Notes: generated from the sequence alone by a model not told the origin. DNA of 53,088 nt from Oxalobacteraceae bacterium (GCA_027490255.1 JAIXYM010000105.1:1-53088), one strand, 5' to 3'; positions 27,641 through 35,196 are shown, counted from the stretch's first letter. Numbers and translations: made by a program.

Positions 27641-28198
27641 ATGGCACAGGCTCGAACGCTGACCGATGCTGAATTTACTTGGTTGCTAGACCAAATCCAG
27701 CGGCGCCCTCATGCAAATCGCAACACCATGATGTTGAAGATGCTGCATGGTGCGGGACTGCGTGTTGGCGAGTTAGCTGCTTTGCTGGTGTCAGATGTCG
27801 TGAATGTCGATGGCGGCATTCGCGATCAAGTCATTCTGCTGCCGCATCAGACCAAAGGACACCAGCAGCGCATCGTCTATTTAAATGAAAAGTTAAAAAT
27901 CGAATTGGCTGATTATCTGAACACCATAGACCGCACTGGCTACTTATTCAAGACGCAGAAGCGTGATCATTTCACTGCCAATACCCTACAGGCTGTGATC
28001 ACCAGTCTTTATCGAAGAGCTGGCTTGATTGGTTGTTCTAGTCACTCAGGCAGACGATCATTTATTACGAAGCTAGCATCTGCTGGCATCAGCGCCAGAG
28101 TGCTTCAGGAGCTTGCTGGACACCGTAATTTGGCTACCACGCAACGCTACATCGATGTCACCGATGCCATGAAACGCAGGGCTGTTGAATTGGCCTAG
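27641..28198 (+). CDS. Short tyrosine recombinase (catalytic domain only)
   Basis: About 185 residues from the ATG at 27641, which has GGAG 8 bp upstream. An in-frame ATG at 27575 would add 22 residues with no ribosome-binding site. The protein consists almost only of the tyrosine-recombinase catalytic domain. Box I has the first arginine (GLRVGELAALL), then the beta-hairpin lysine (HQTKGHQQR), box II HSGRRSFITK (H-x-x-R) and GHRNLATTQRYI, giving the conserved histidine and nucleophilic tyrosine. All six catalytic positions appear present. The N-terminal core-binding domain of XerC/D-like enzymes is absent, with only about 20 residues before the fold. It could be a resolvase-like helper or a truncated but active enzyme. 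Confidence 0.85.
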   Translation: MAQARTLTDAEFTWLLDQIQRRPHANRNTMMLKMLHGAGLRVGELAALLVSDVVNVDGGIRDQVILLPHQTKGHQQRIVYLNEKLKIELADYLNTIDRTGYLFKTQKRDHFTANTLQAVITSLYRRAGLIGCSSHSGRRSFITKLASAGISARVLQELAGHRNLATTQRYIDVTDAMKRRAVELA

Positions 28199-28661
28199 GA
28201 CTCAAGAATGGCCACCAACTTGATCTTGGATCGTTTTTGCCGCTTGGATTCCGTGGCAATCTTGGCTAAAAAGCAGTGGCTTGTTGCTTGACATCGGATT
28301 CATAGAGATTGATGTCGGCTTCAATGATGGCCTGATCGTTGCTGGCATCGATGATTTTCTTGATTTGTTGCTTGGTCATGGCTGATGTCTGGGGTCTGGG
28401 GTTGGATTCTATGTCTGTTCTTCGCTGTCGCTCAGAACGTTCGCTACGCTCACGGTGCCGTCTTGTTTCATGTACTAATGTCTGGTCTGAAGCTAACATT
28501 CAATGAAGACATTTGGTTGGTTGAATATGACGTTTACAAATATTCAGGTAATACTTGGCCTGTGACTTCGAGAGCCACACGGGCATCACCGTTATTTGAA
28601 CTAGCGGCTGGCTAGCTCAATGCATCGCAAACGAGAGCAGATGCAGGCAATGTGCTGCTGA
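28199..28661. other. Region without a confident gene, between recombinase and Rep genes
   Basis: This stretch lies between two convergent genes. Two tiny ORFs can be drawn, and I trust neither as more than a possibility: a minus-strand 37-codon ORF (28379-28266, MTKQQIKKII...), and a plus-strand 45-codon ORF (28478-28615). Around 28427-28460 is a short GC-rich stretch with repeated CGCT/TCGCTACGCTC-like sequence, of the kind scattered between genes in many genomes. Confidence 0.35.
28266..28379 (-). CDS. Possible small protein (37 aa), doubtful
   Basis: 37 codons, MTKQQIKKIIDASNDQAI..., ending QQATAF. It is polar and could form an amphipathic helix. There is no clear ribosome-binding site, and no family is recognised. 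I include it because it is on the same strand as the Rep gene and lies within the element. Confidence 0.25.
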   Translation of the reverse strand: MTKQQIKKIIDASNDQAIIEADINLYESDVKQQATAF

Positions 28662-29144
28662 TCAAAACGTGACACTGCGACAGTATTTATCGTTATTGGC
28701 ATTCAAGTATTTAAGGGCATAGTTCAGGCGGCTCTCAATATTGCCCACGGGCTGAATGTCCACTAAATTGCTGTAAATATTGCCGCGTGTACCTGTGACG
28801 TTGTGCCAGATTTCATGCGCTTTGTTATTGAAGTCAGTAAAGCTGCGCTGCATATCAACGTCGTGTAGCACTATCAAATGTGCATGGGGCCGATCCATAA
28901 ATGCACCGATTTCGATGGAGCCTAGGATGAGAAGACGTTTTTCTTGGCGCCTGAAGCGGCGGCCATAGCAGTAGTTGTTGAGTCGAACGGCAAATTTCCC
29001 AACAATCTGCTCAAACTGGTCGGCGTCAGGCCTGCGTTTGTCGATGTATGGGGCGTCTAGGGTTAGCCAGTAGCCGCTGTGGTCATGGCCTTGGTTGAGC
29101 CAGCCTTGAAGGGCGGCTGTGACATTAAGTTTATAAATTGACAT
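28662..29144 (-). CDS. HUH-type replication initiator-like protein
   Basis: A protein of 160 residues. The central beta-strand carries RPHAHLIVLHD, an H-x-H metal-binding motif at residues 87-89, preceded by LILGSIEIGAF. The C-terminal helix RLNYALKYLNAN fits the single-tyrosine HUH motif Y-x-x-K, with Y142 as candidate nucleophile and K145. This order (HUH then YxxK) matches rolling-circle Rep proteins of small plasmids and ssDNA phages, and the Gp2/YagK-like proteins of inovirus-related elements. It is short for the family (usually 200 or more), but the core fold could fit. It lies directly downstream of two strong inverted repeats (29237-29302), a plausible origin. It would nick and replicate the excised element. 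Assignment is from motifs only. Confidence 0.65.
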   Translation of the reverse strand: MSIYKLNVTAALQGWLNQGHDHSGYWLTLDAPYIDKRRPDADQFEQIVGKFAVRLNNYCYGRRFRRQEKRLLILGSIEIGAFMDRPHAHLIVLHDVDMQRSFTDFNNKAHEIWHNVTGTRGNIYSNLVDIQPVGNIESRLNYALKYLNANNDKYCRSVTF

Positions 29145-29236
29145 GGTTTACCCGATAGATTTCATTTATGTAACATCACCTAGGCAGGGCGGCTGCTCTG
29201 ATCTATTTATGCGGGGAGGGGGGATAAAAACGCAGA

Positions 29237-29270
29237 AAAACGTGAAATCGGGCGGCCAATTTCACGTTTT
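29237..29270. repeat. Perfect 12-bp inverted repeat, candidate origin or terminator hairpin
   Basis: AAAACGTGAAAT at 29237-29248 and ATTTCACGTTTT at 29259-29270 flank a GC-rich 10-nt loop. It sits between the integrase stop and the Rep start, both on the minus strand. It could terminate integrase transcription or be the Rep nicking hairpin. Confidence 0.75.
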
Positions 29271-29282
29271 GCAGGATGAAAT

Positions 29283-29302
29283 ATGTGAGTGACTACTCAC
29301 AT
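29283..29302. repeat. Perfect 8-bp inverted repeat next to the integrase stop
   Basis: ATGTGAGT and ACTCACAT with a 4-nt spacer (GACT). It lies one base beyond the integrase stop codon and 12 bp from the larger hairpin. It is compact enough for a dimeric repressor or Rep-binding site. Confidence 0.65.
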
Positions 29303-29303
29303 T

Positions 29304-30479
29304 TTAGTCGCCCATTTCGGCTGTGAGATGGCGGGCGTAGAAGCGGTCGATCATGTCAGGGCTGGTGCGGGCATTGCGGGCAATTTTCAGTAGGTTGGTG
29401 TCGCCGCGCAGGATGGCAAACATGATGGCTGAATGGCGCAGACTGTATAAAGTGCGAGGCTCGCCTTGTGGACTTTGACGCATGGACAAGCTGTCCAGCA
29501 CAGCGGCAAACTGCCGACGCAGAATGTCGCTGGCATGCTTGCGGTTGCTGTATTGAGGATAAAACAGGTAATCATCAGGTTGTCCAAAGCCCAGGTCAGC
29601 CTGATATGCCAGTAGCCGCTGATAAACCGCCACACCTTCGGCTGTGGACACCACAGGCGAGTTGATGGTCTTGCTGAAACTGGTGGTGATGCGCAGATAA
29701 AGCCGCTTGCCTTCAACGATCTCAATGTGCCGATGCTGCAAGAGTTTCACGTCACTGGGTCGCAGCATGGTCGCCACCATGATCTCAGCCAGAAAGCGCA
29801 GATCAGGCTGAACGGCAACATGACGCACAGCCATGCCCGAGCTGATTGCGGCATCGATGCCCGCCAAGAGTCGCTGATATTCTGCTTCACTGAACCAACC
29901 ACGGATGCCATCCCGACTTTTGATCATGGGCATCTGCGGCAAGCGATCAATGATGTCCAATCGGTGCGCATATTTCAGGACTTTGCCAGTGAAGGACAAG
30001 AAGTTACGAATCGACGAGACTGACAATTCACGATCTTCAAGATCGTTGAGAAATCGCTCCAGCACAGCGTAGTTAATGGTCTTTACATCCATGTGCCCCA
30101 GCGCTGGTTTGACATGGCGTTCATAGGCATAGCGATTACTGGTGGCTAGAGATTCGCTGCGCTCACCGCGTCGTACTTTGCGTTCATCAGCCGCCATCAT
30201 GGCTTCAGCAATCGTGGAGAATCGCTGTCCCGTGAGTTGCTGCTTGACTGTGGCTTGAATGCCGAACTGCTCCATGAAAAACAGCTTGGCGCGGTCTATG
30301 GCTTCGGTCTTGTTCTCAGTCTTTAAGCTGCATTTGCGGTACTTGCCATGCACGAACACACGGGCATACCAAAAAGGGCTGCAGCCGATCTTGAAGATGC
30401 GCAGCGTAGTTGGATAGCCACGGATGGTTTCAACAGGTGTAGTGGCAGAACAGGGGTGTCGATGGGGCGAGGATTTCAC
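29304..30479 (-). CDS. Tyrosine-type integrase of the element
   Basis: A protein of 391 residues, full length for a phage or island integrase, with GTG as the start at 30479. An N-terminal arm-type region (FWYARVFVHGKYRKCSLKT) is followed by a core-binding SAM-like domain (KPALGHMDVKTINYAVLERF) and the catalytic domain. The catalytic domain shows TMLRPSDVKLL (first Arg), SFSKTINSPV (Lys), LYSLRHSAIMF (second Arg) and DMIDRFYARHL (nucleophilic Tyr). The usual H-x-x-R is Y-x-x-R here, and the position normally filled by a second His/Trp reads RNARTSP. These substitutions occur in one branch of island integrases. The gene starts 123 bp from the distal att copy, as expected for the enzyme that made this insertion. 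Confidence 0.9.
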   Translation of the reverse strand: MKSSPHRHPCSATTPVETIRGYPTTLRIFKIGCSPFWYARVFVHGKYRKCSLKTENKTEAIDRAKLFFMEQFGIQATVKQQLTGQRFSTIAEAMMAADERKVRRGERSESLATSNRYAYERHVKPALGHMDVKTINYAVLERFLNDLEDRELSVSSIRNFLSFTGKVLKYAHRLDIIDRLPQMPMIKSRDGIRGWFSEAEYQRLLAGIDAAISSGMAVRHVAVQPDLRFLAEIMVATMLRPSDVKLLQHRHIEIVEGKRLYLRITTSFSKTINSPVVSTAEGVAVYQRLLAYQADLGFGQPDDYLFYPQYSNRKHASDILRRQFAAVLDSLSMRQSPQGEPRTLYSLRHSAIMFAILRGDTNLLKIARNARTSPDMIDRFYARHLTAEMGD

Positions 30480-30602
30480 GCTCTGATGTTAAGAGCGTCG
30501 ATCAGAAAATGCGATCTGAAATTTCTCGACCTGACAGATTTTTTAGACAGGAAAATTCAGTAGTACTTTGATTTCAATAGCTTCGATGGTTGACTCACTG
30601 CC

Positions 30603-30647
30603 TTCGTAATCAGTAGGTCGGAGGTTCGACTCCTCTCATCAGCACCA
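30603..30647 (+). repeat. attR: distal copy of the tRNA-Thr 3' end
   Basis: 45 bp matching tRNA-Thr from the anticodon loop through CCA with one mismatch (C at 30630). A related but weaker terminator-like hairpin follows (CTCCAG...CTGGGA, T6, about 30664-30687). It marks the right end of the element. The distance from attL is about 7.2 kb. Confidence 0.92.
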
Positions 30648-30663
30648 AAGTTGAAAATAAAAA

Positions 30664-30687
30664 CTCCAGGTTAAGTCTGGGATTTTT
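30664..30687 (+). terminator. Degenerate terminator after attR
   Basis: CTCCAG and CTGGGA separated by a short loop and followed by six T. It is homologous by position and sequence to the terminators after the other two tRNA-Thr 3' copies. It is probably the original chromosomal terminator of the tRNA gene. Confidence 0.5.
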
Positions 30688-30718
30688 TATCAAGATTATG
30701 GCGTTCAAGACGAATGTT

Positions 30719-30892
30719 TTATGAAGCATAAATCGTCGTCTGTTCATTAATCACCAGTCCGGTGACTTCAACGTCGGCACATTTTGAATTGAGGTCGTCC
30801 CGGGTTGATTTTCTATGAAGCTCCGGCGAAAAATTAGCAGCGACAGCACTGGTAGCGCTCGAAGCTACGATAAACAGCCTGGCGATCAGCAA
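30719..30892 (-). CDS. Putative small exported protein with TTG start (57 aa)
   Basis: A frame with no ATG reads from TTG at 30892, preceded by TAGGA at a usable distance. It begins with a signal-peptide-like stretch (LIARLFIVASSATSAVAA) and ends DVEVTGLVINEQTTIYAS. A cysteine (NSKCADVEV) lies in the mature part. The codon pattern and the signal sequence look genuine, but the protein is short, and it could be the remnant of a longer gene interrupted at its 5' end. It lies downstream of another exported-protein gene on the same strand, immediately right of attR. The family is unknown. Confidence 0.4.
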   Translation of the reverse strand: MLIARLFIVASSATSAVAANFSPELHRKSTRDDLNSKCADVEVTGLVINEQTTIYAS

Positions 30893-30997
30893 TAATTTCC
30901 TACAATATTTTTTAAAAGTTAGGTTTAAGTGGATGTTGGGTCACGCATTTGGGGCCATTGCCGACCCAAGAAAATGAGCCGCATCAGCGCAGCCCGA

Positions 30998-31498
30998 TCA
31001 AGGACACCCAGCTGTCGCCGCAACCAGCTTGCCACTCATTTCTACACAGACCATGCGAGTCAGCTTTTTCTGTGCGCTGGTGATCATGTATTGTCGATGC
31101 AGCTTGCCATCGGATATCTTGAACATCATGGTTCGGAAATCCATGCAGCTGTCTTTGTAGAGGCACTGTTCCATACTGGCTTGGTTAACGTAGTAGTTCA
31201 CCTGAAAAATTGGTACCGTTTGTCCCCCAAAGTAAAAGCTTCCAATACTGTAAAGACACATAGCCTCGTTTGGCAGGGAGATTTTTTCAGAGTGCGATAG
31301 TGTCGTCATTTCTGAAAAAATGATTTTTATCAGTTTTGAATTAACAAATCCGGCGCAAGGCCAGTAGCGCGATCCGCCCTCTGACTTAAAAAGCGGATCG
31401 GCTTTGGGTTCCACGACAAACGTTGAATTACCTACTTCATCAGCTGCTGCATGAAGCGGCATCATCAGAAACAATATCAAAACAAGAATCCGCTTCAT
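30998..31498 (-). CDS. Exported protein of unknown function
   Basis: About 166 residues from the ATG at 31498, which has GGAG 7 bp upstream. An in-frame ATG at 31537 lacks a signal at its N-terminus. The signal peptide is RILVLILFLMMPLHAAA. The mature domain has cysteines in YWPCAGFV, NEAMCLYSI, MEQCLYKDSCMDFRT and RMVCVEMSG. The segment PIFQVNYYVNQASMEQCLY is followed by DGKLHRQYMITSAQKKLTR. It may be a periplasmic protein with two or three disulfides. I do not recognise the family. It is outside the att-bounded element but shares the style of the element's exported proteins. Confidence 0.65.
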   Translation of the reverse strand: MKRILVLILFLMMPLHAAADEVGNSTFVVEPKADPLFKSEGGSRYWPCAGFVNSKLIKIIFSEMTTLSHSEKISLPNEAMCLYSIGSFYFGGQTVPIFQVNYYVNQASMEQCLYKDSCMDFRTMMFKISDGKLHRQYMITSAQKKLTRMVCVEMSGKLVAATAGCP

Positions 31499-31665
31499 GC
31501 TTAGCTCCATGAAATAGAAATAATTGGATGGAGGCATACTAACACCAGATTTTTTTGATTAACTGGGCGCGATTTCGATATTGATTTTTTAAAAATATTA
31601 CGGATTTGGTACCATTATCTGATCGGTTATACTTTCGCTGTCGCTCTTATTGAAAGGAATTATCC

Positions 31666-32205
31666 ATGGCATTTTCTACCGAATCCTATCCTGGCGTTGC
31701 CGCCAGTCTGCCGGCGCAGGCTCGTGGTTTCACTCTGAATCACACTATGCTTCGTGTAAAAGATCCTGCGGTCGCGCTGGATTTTTATTCGCGCGTAATG
31801 GGTATGCGCGTTTTGCGGAAACTGGATTTCCCTGAAATGAAATTCACTCTGTATTTTCTGGCGCGCGTCGACGATGCGTCAGATATTCCAGAGGACTCGG
31901 GCGAGCGTACAGCCTGGACTTTCAGTCAGCGTGGCATTCTTGAGCTGACGCATAACTGGGGTACTGAAAGTGATCCGGATTTCAAATATCACGACAGTAA
32001 TGCCCAGCCACAGGGCTTTGGACACATCTGTTTCTCCGTTCCTGATTTGGCTGCTGCCGTGAACTGGTTTGATGAAAACAAGGTGGTGTACGTCAAGCGC
32101 CCCGAGCAGGGCAAGATGCGCGATGTTGCATTTATCAAGGACCCGGACGGTTACTGGATCGAGATTGTGCAAGCCAATCTGCTCAAGGCATTGGGTCAGG
32201 GCTGA
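31666..32205 (+). CDS. gloA: Lactoylglutathione lyase (glyoxalase I)
   Basis: A protein of 179 residues. It converts the hemithioacetal of methylglyoxal and glutathione to S-lactoylglutathione. The two beta-alpha-beta-beta-beta modules are visible: HTMLRVKDPAVALDFYSRV (His ligand), ILELTHNWGTE (Glu ligand), GFGHICFSVPD (His ligand) and DPDGYWIEIVQ (Glu ligand). The sequence is of the long type that resembles the eukaryotic, zinc-dependent enzyme, with PEMKFTLYFLA shared with it, rather than the short nickel type of E. coli. Metal preference is therefore probably zinc, which is inference. The gene stands alone. GAAAGGA lies just before the start. Confidence 0.94.
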   Translation: MAFSTESYPGVAASLPAQARGFTLNHTMLRVKDPAVALDFYSRVMGMRVLRKLDFPEMKFTLYFLARVDDASDIPEDSGERTAWTFSQRGILELTHNWGTESDPDFKYHDSNAQPQGFGHICFSVPDLAAAVNWFDENKVVYVKRPEQGKMRDVAFIKDPDGYWIEIVQANLLKALGQG

Positions 32206-32289
32206 TAGTCTCTAGTTGCTATCGCACCGGGGTGAATTGATTTCTGCCCGGTGCAGCATTTCTTTGGCGCGAAAATCCAGAGCCTACTG

Positions 32290-32574
32290 TCACCCGAACA
32301 GTTCGCTGTGCGATCCGACACGTGCAAGCCGCAGTGTGTCGTCGCCGTGCTTTTTATATATCAGTAGCAAATCTGGTTTGATGTGACACTCGCGGTAACC
32401 CACCCAATCGCCACTCAGTGAGTGGTCGCGATTTGCTGGTGGTAGCGCTTTGTCTTGCGCCAAGAGTTTGATTATTGATGAGAGAAGTTTCTCTACATCT
32501 CTCGCATGATGTGGTGTTGCTTTGATGCGCTTATAGTCTTTTTTGAAGACGTTTGCGTATTCAATAGTCCGCAT
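32290..32574 (-). CDS. yafQ: YafQ-type mRNA interferase toxin
   Basis: A RelE-superfamily toxin of 94 residues closest to YafQ. The C-terminal half contains RDHSLSGDWVGYRECHIKPD and LLLIYKKHGDD, with the catalytic-type residues His (RDH), Asp-Trp (GDW), His (ECH), Asp and a final His (GSHSELF) in place. YafQ cleaves mRNA on the ribosome, typically at AAA-containing codons. It overlaps the antitoxin gene by 14 bp, so the two are coupled. All active-site positions look intact, so it should be toxic without its antitoxin. Confidence 0.9.
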   Translation of the reverse strand: MRTIEYANVFKKDYKRIKATPHHARDVEKLLSSIIKLLAQDKALPPANRDHSLSGDWVGYRECHIKPDLLLIYKKHGDDTLRLARVGSHSELFG

Positions 32575-32827
32575 TTAATTCTGCCATCAAAACCTTAACG
32601 GACTTTGCCCGCTTGCCTTTGCCTTTTTCGAGTTCTTGAATAGCCTTGCGTGTTTTGGCGTTGGGTACTTTAACTTCGAAGGGAAGACGATGCTCATCGG
32701 CTATACGTAGCATCAGCAAGCGAATGGCATCTGAAATCGACAGCCCCATGGACTCAAGAGCCTCACTCGCTCGTTCTTTTGTGGCTGTATCGATACGGGC
32801 GCGGACATAGGTGTCGGCAGTGCTCAT
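32561..32827 (-). CDS. dinJ: DinJ/RelB-type antitoxin
   Basis: A protein of 88 residues. The N-terminal ribbon-helix-helix (TYVRARIDTATKERASEAL, then MGLSISDAIRLLMLRIA) is the DNA-binding and dimerisation domain of the RelB/DinJ family. The C-terminal part (RLPFEVKVPNAKTRKAIQEL) is the toxin-wrapping segment. It neutralises the YafQ-like toxin encoded immediately downstream and represses the operon. The palindrome at 32864-32884 upstream is the likely operator. Confidence 0.9.
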   Translation of the reverse strand: MSTADTYVRARIDTATKERASEALESMGLSISDAIRLLMLRIADEHRLPFEVKVPNAKTRKAIQELEKGKGKRAKSVKVLMAELNADY

Positions 32828-32863
32828 CGCGGGCGCTCCAGTCAGAGGTGTAATGGGTCAAAT

Positions 32864-32884
32864 TGTAGTCACAACATGACTACA
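32864..32884. promoter_or_regulatory. Palindromic operator of the DinJ-YafQ operon
   Basis: TGTAGTC and GACTACA form a perfect 7-bp inverted repeat with a 7-bp spacer, about 37 bp upstream of the antitoxin start. The length and symmetry fit binding by a ribbon-helix-helix antitoxin dimer. Confidence 0.65.
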
Positions 32885-33223
32885 GGTCAAGCTGGGGAAA
32901 ATCACTTGTTTATGGTCGAATTCGGCTAAGTATGAATAAGTACTATCAAATTGATTTTCACAGGGTATGCATGGAGCACTCTAATAGGATAATTGTCCAA
33001 AAAACCCATCCAAAACCCTCATTTGCAGGTTCTTGGCTTGTGGTGCACTGCCTATTCACGGGCAGAATCTCGATGGCGATTCAAACACCAGCAGACCCAA
33101 GGCCGCGCTTAGCGTAATGGATTGATCAGTCGATCAAAAATACGAATAACAGAAATCCATCAATCTTTTTCAGCGGCCGCTCCATTAAAATAAACCGATT
33201 GCCACCTCAAGAAGCGAACCCAC
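32885..33223. other. Region between the TA operon and the acyl-CoA synthetase gene
   Basis: About 340 bp between divergent units. A short plus-strand ORF (32932-33117) has no family resemblance or ribosome-binding site, and I leave it out. The one notable motif is TTGATC-AGTC-GATCAA at 33122-33137, about 85 bp before the synthetase start. Confidence 0.5.
33122..33137. promoter_or_regulatory. Palindrome upstream of acyl-CoA synthetase, candidate operator
   Basis: TTGATC and GATCAA with a 4-bp spacer, a perfect 6-bp inverted repeat. Its position fits an operator for a TetR- or FadR-like fatty-acid regulator. No regulator gene is adjacent. Confidence 0.4.
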
Positions 33224-34864
33224 ATGACGGATTTCGACAAAGGTCTGGAGCGCCGCGACGTTAATTTCGCGCCGCTGACGCCGCTGGATTTTATAGAACG
33301 CACGGCCCAAGTGTATGGCGACCGTCTTGCGGTGGTCTACGGTGAAATCCGTCGCAACTGGCGGGAGACTGAACAGCGCTGCCGACGACTGGCTAGCGCT
33401 TTGTCTCGGCTAGGCATCAGCAAGAATGACACCGTCGCAGTGATGCTGCCCAATATCCCCGAAATGGTTGAAGCACATTTCGGTGTGCCTATGTCGGGTG
33501 CCGTACTCAATACCCTCAATACGCGACTTGATTACGCAACGCTGCACTTTATGCTCCAGCATGGTGAAGCGAAGGTGCTGATCGTCGATACTGAATATCT
33601 GGATCTGGCAAATCAATTAAAAACAGCGATGCCCGCACTGATCATCGTGGGTGTGCAAGATCAGCAGGCGTCCATGGCTGCTGTACCAGCAGACTGGTTG
33701 TCGTTTGAAACTTTGCTGGCTGAGGCTGATCCGAATTACGTCTGGCAGATGCCGGTTGATGAATGGGATGCGATTGCATTGAACTACACCTCGGGCACCA
33801 CCGGCGATCCTAAAGGCGTGGTCTATCACCACCGGGGTGCAGCGATTAACGCTATTTCCAATATTCTCGAATGGGATATGCCCAAGCATTCAGTCTACTT
33901 GTGGACCTTGCCCATGTTTCATTGTAATGGCTGGTGTTTCCCGTGGACGCTGGCAGCGCGTGCAGGTGTGAATGTCTGTCTGCGTAAGTTCGATGCGCAG
34001 CATGTGCTGGCGTTGATTGCGCAAGAGCGTGTTACCCATTATTGCGGTGCGCCGATTGTGCAGAGCGCGCTGGCTTCTGCACCCAAGGAATGGCGGAGCG
34101 GGATCTCGCATCGCGTCTCGACCATGGTGGCAGCAGCGCCACCATCAGCGGCGATGATCGAGCAAATGGCGGCGATGGGCTTCGATCTCACGCACGTTTA
34201 TGGCCTCACCGAAGTCTATGGTCCGGCTACTGTATGTGCCAAGCAGGAAGACTGGGCAGAACTGGACGCCGGCGCACAGGCGCAGAAAAATGCGCGTCAG
34301 GGTGTGCGCTACCACTTGCAAGCTGCAGTGGCGGTGCTGGATCCCGAGACTTTGCAAGCGGTGCCATCCGACGGCGAGACCTTAGGCGAGATCATGTTTC
34401 GCGGGAATATTTGCATGAAGGGCTATCTCAAAAACGAGGTCGCCACTGAAAAAGCTTTCGAGGGTGGGTGGTTTCATACCGGAGATCTGGCGGTCATGTC
34501 ACCTGATGGGTATGTCCGTATCAAGGATCGCAGCAAGGACATCATCATTTCAGGTGGAGAAAATATCTCCAGTATTGAAATCGAAGATGCGATTTATCAG
34601 CATCCCGCCGTAGTCGCTGTGGCTGTGGTCGCAGCGCCCGATCTCAAATGGGGCGAAGTACCCTGTGCGTTCATCGAGTTACATACAGATACGAAACTGA
34701 CTGCTGAAGAGATTATCGCCCATTGCAAATCACGACTGGCTGGATTCAAGGTGCCGAAAAAAGTCGTGTTTAGAGAATTACCAAAGACATCGACAGGCAA
34801 GATTCAGAAGTTCGCATTGCGCGAAGAGGCGGGTTCGCTGGAAGCAATCGAGCGAGGCGCATGA
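33224..34864 (+). CDS. AMP-dependent acyl-CoA synthetase (medium/long-chain, AlkK/FadD-like)
   Basis: An ANL-superfamily adenylating enzyme of 546 residues. The AMP-binding P-loop YTSGTTGDPKG lies at residues 188-198. VYGLTEVYGP is the A5-type motif, GWFHTGDLAVMSPDGYVRIKDRSKD is the A7-A8 region with the conserved D and R, and PKTSTGKIQKF holds the catalytic lysine. It activates a fatty acid with ATP and transfers it to CoA. The closest type appears to be the AlkK/medium-chain group (PLTPLDFIERTA start, DWDAIALNYTS-like core), but the exact chain length is unknown. It stands alone on this strand, and an MFS transporter is convergent with it. Confidence 0.9.
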   Translation: MTDFDKGLERRDVNFAPLTPLDFIERTAQVYGDRLAVVYGEIRRNWRETEQRCRRLASALSRLGISKNDTVAVMLPNIPEMVEAHFGVPMSGAVLNTLNTRLDYATLHFMLQHGEAKVLIVDTEYLDLANQLKTAMPALIIVGVQDQQASMAAVPADWLSFETLLAEADPNYVWQMPVDEWDAIALNYTSGTTGDPKGVVYHHRGAAINAISNILEWDMPKHSVYLWTLPMFHCNGWCFPWTLAARAGVNVCLRKFDAQHVLALIAQERVTHYCGAPIVQSALASAPKEWRSGISHRVSTMVAAAPPSAAMIEQMAAMGFDLTHVYGLTEVYGPATVCAKQEDWAELDAGAQAQKNARQGVRYHLQAAVAVLDPETLQAVPSDGETLGEIMFRGNICMKGYLKNEVATEKAFEGGWFHTGDLAVMSPDGYVRIKDRSKDIIISGGENISSIEIEDAIYQHPAVVAVAVVAAPDLKWGEVPCAFIELHTDTKLTAEEIIAHCKSRLAGFKVPKKVVFRELPKTSTGKIQKFALREEAGSLEAIERGA

Positions 34865-34914
34865 GTCAGACGTCGCTGCCATCAAGCTGATGCCTGAAGC
34901 GCCTCTAGCGTTGA

Positions 34915-35196
34915 CTAGACGTTCAAGCCACGAAACGTTACACAGTCAAAAAAATTTACTTTTTCTGTGATGCCTTCGACTGAATCTTTGCCCAAAGGCT
35001 CACCACCTGCGGTGTTAGGCCAGCCCTTGGTGATATCGGCTAGCACGGTATCGCGGCGCTTGCGAAGTTCTGTGTTGTTGAGCTTTTGCTTTGTACGTGC
35101 TTCTTGTTGAACAGCGTACACCTGCGCGTACAGTCCGGCAATCTCGCCCATCACCTCGCCAAACTGCAGCGAGGGCGTGGCCAGTGTTGAATGCAT
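34915..35196 (-). CDS. Hypothetical protein (93 aa)
   Basis: A protein of 93 residues beginning MHSTLATPSLQFGEVMGEIA and containing a charged segment (EARTKQKLNNTELRKRR) and a C-terminal GWPNTAGGEPLGKDSVEG. There is no signal peptide or clear domain, and the start has no good ribosome-binding site. It lies 43 bp after the MFS transporter stop on the same strand, so it may be co-transcribed. It might be a decayed or lineage-specific gene. I cannot assign a function. Confidence 0.4.
   Translation of the reverse strand: MHSTLATPSLQFGEVMGEIAGLYAQVYAVQQEARTKQKLNNTELRKRRDTVLADITKGWPNTAGGEPLGKDSVEGITEKVNFFDCVTFRGLNV

Noticed and set aside
32932..33117. 61-codon plus-strand ORF between the TA pair and acyl-CoA synthetase
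   Set aside because: No ribosome-binding site and no family resemblance. The composition looks non-coding.
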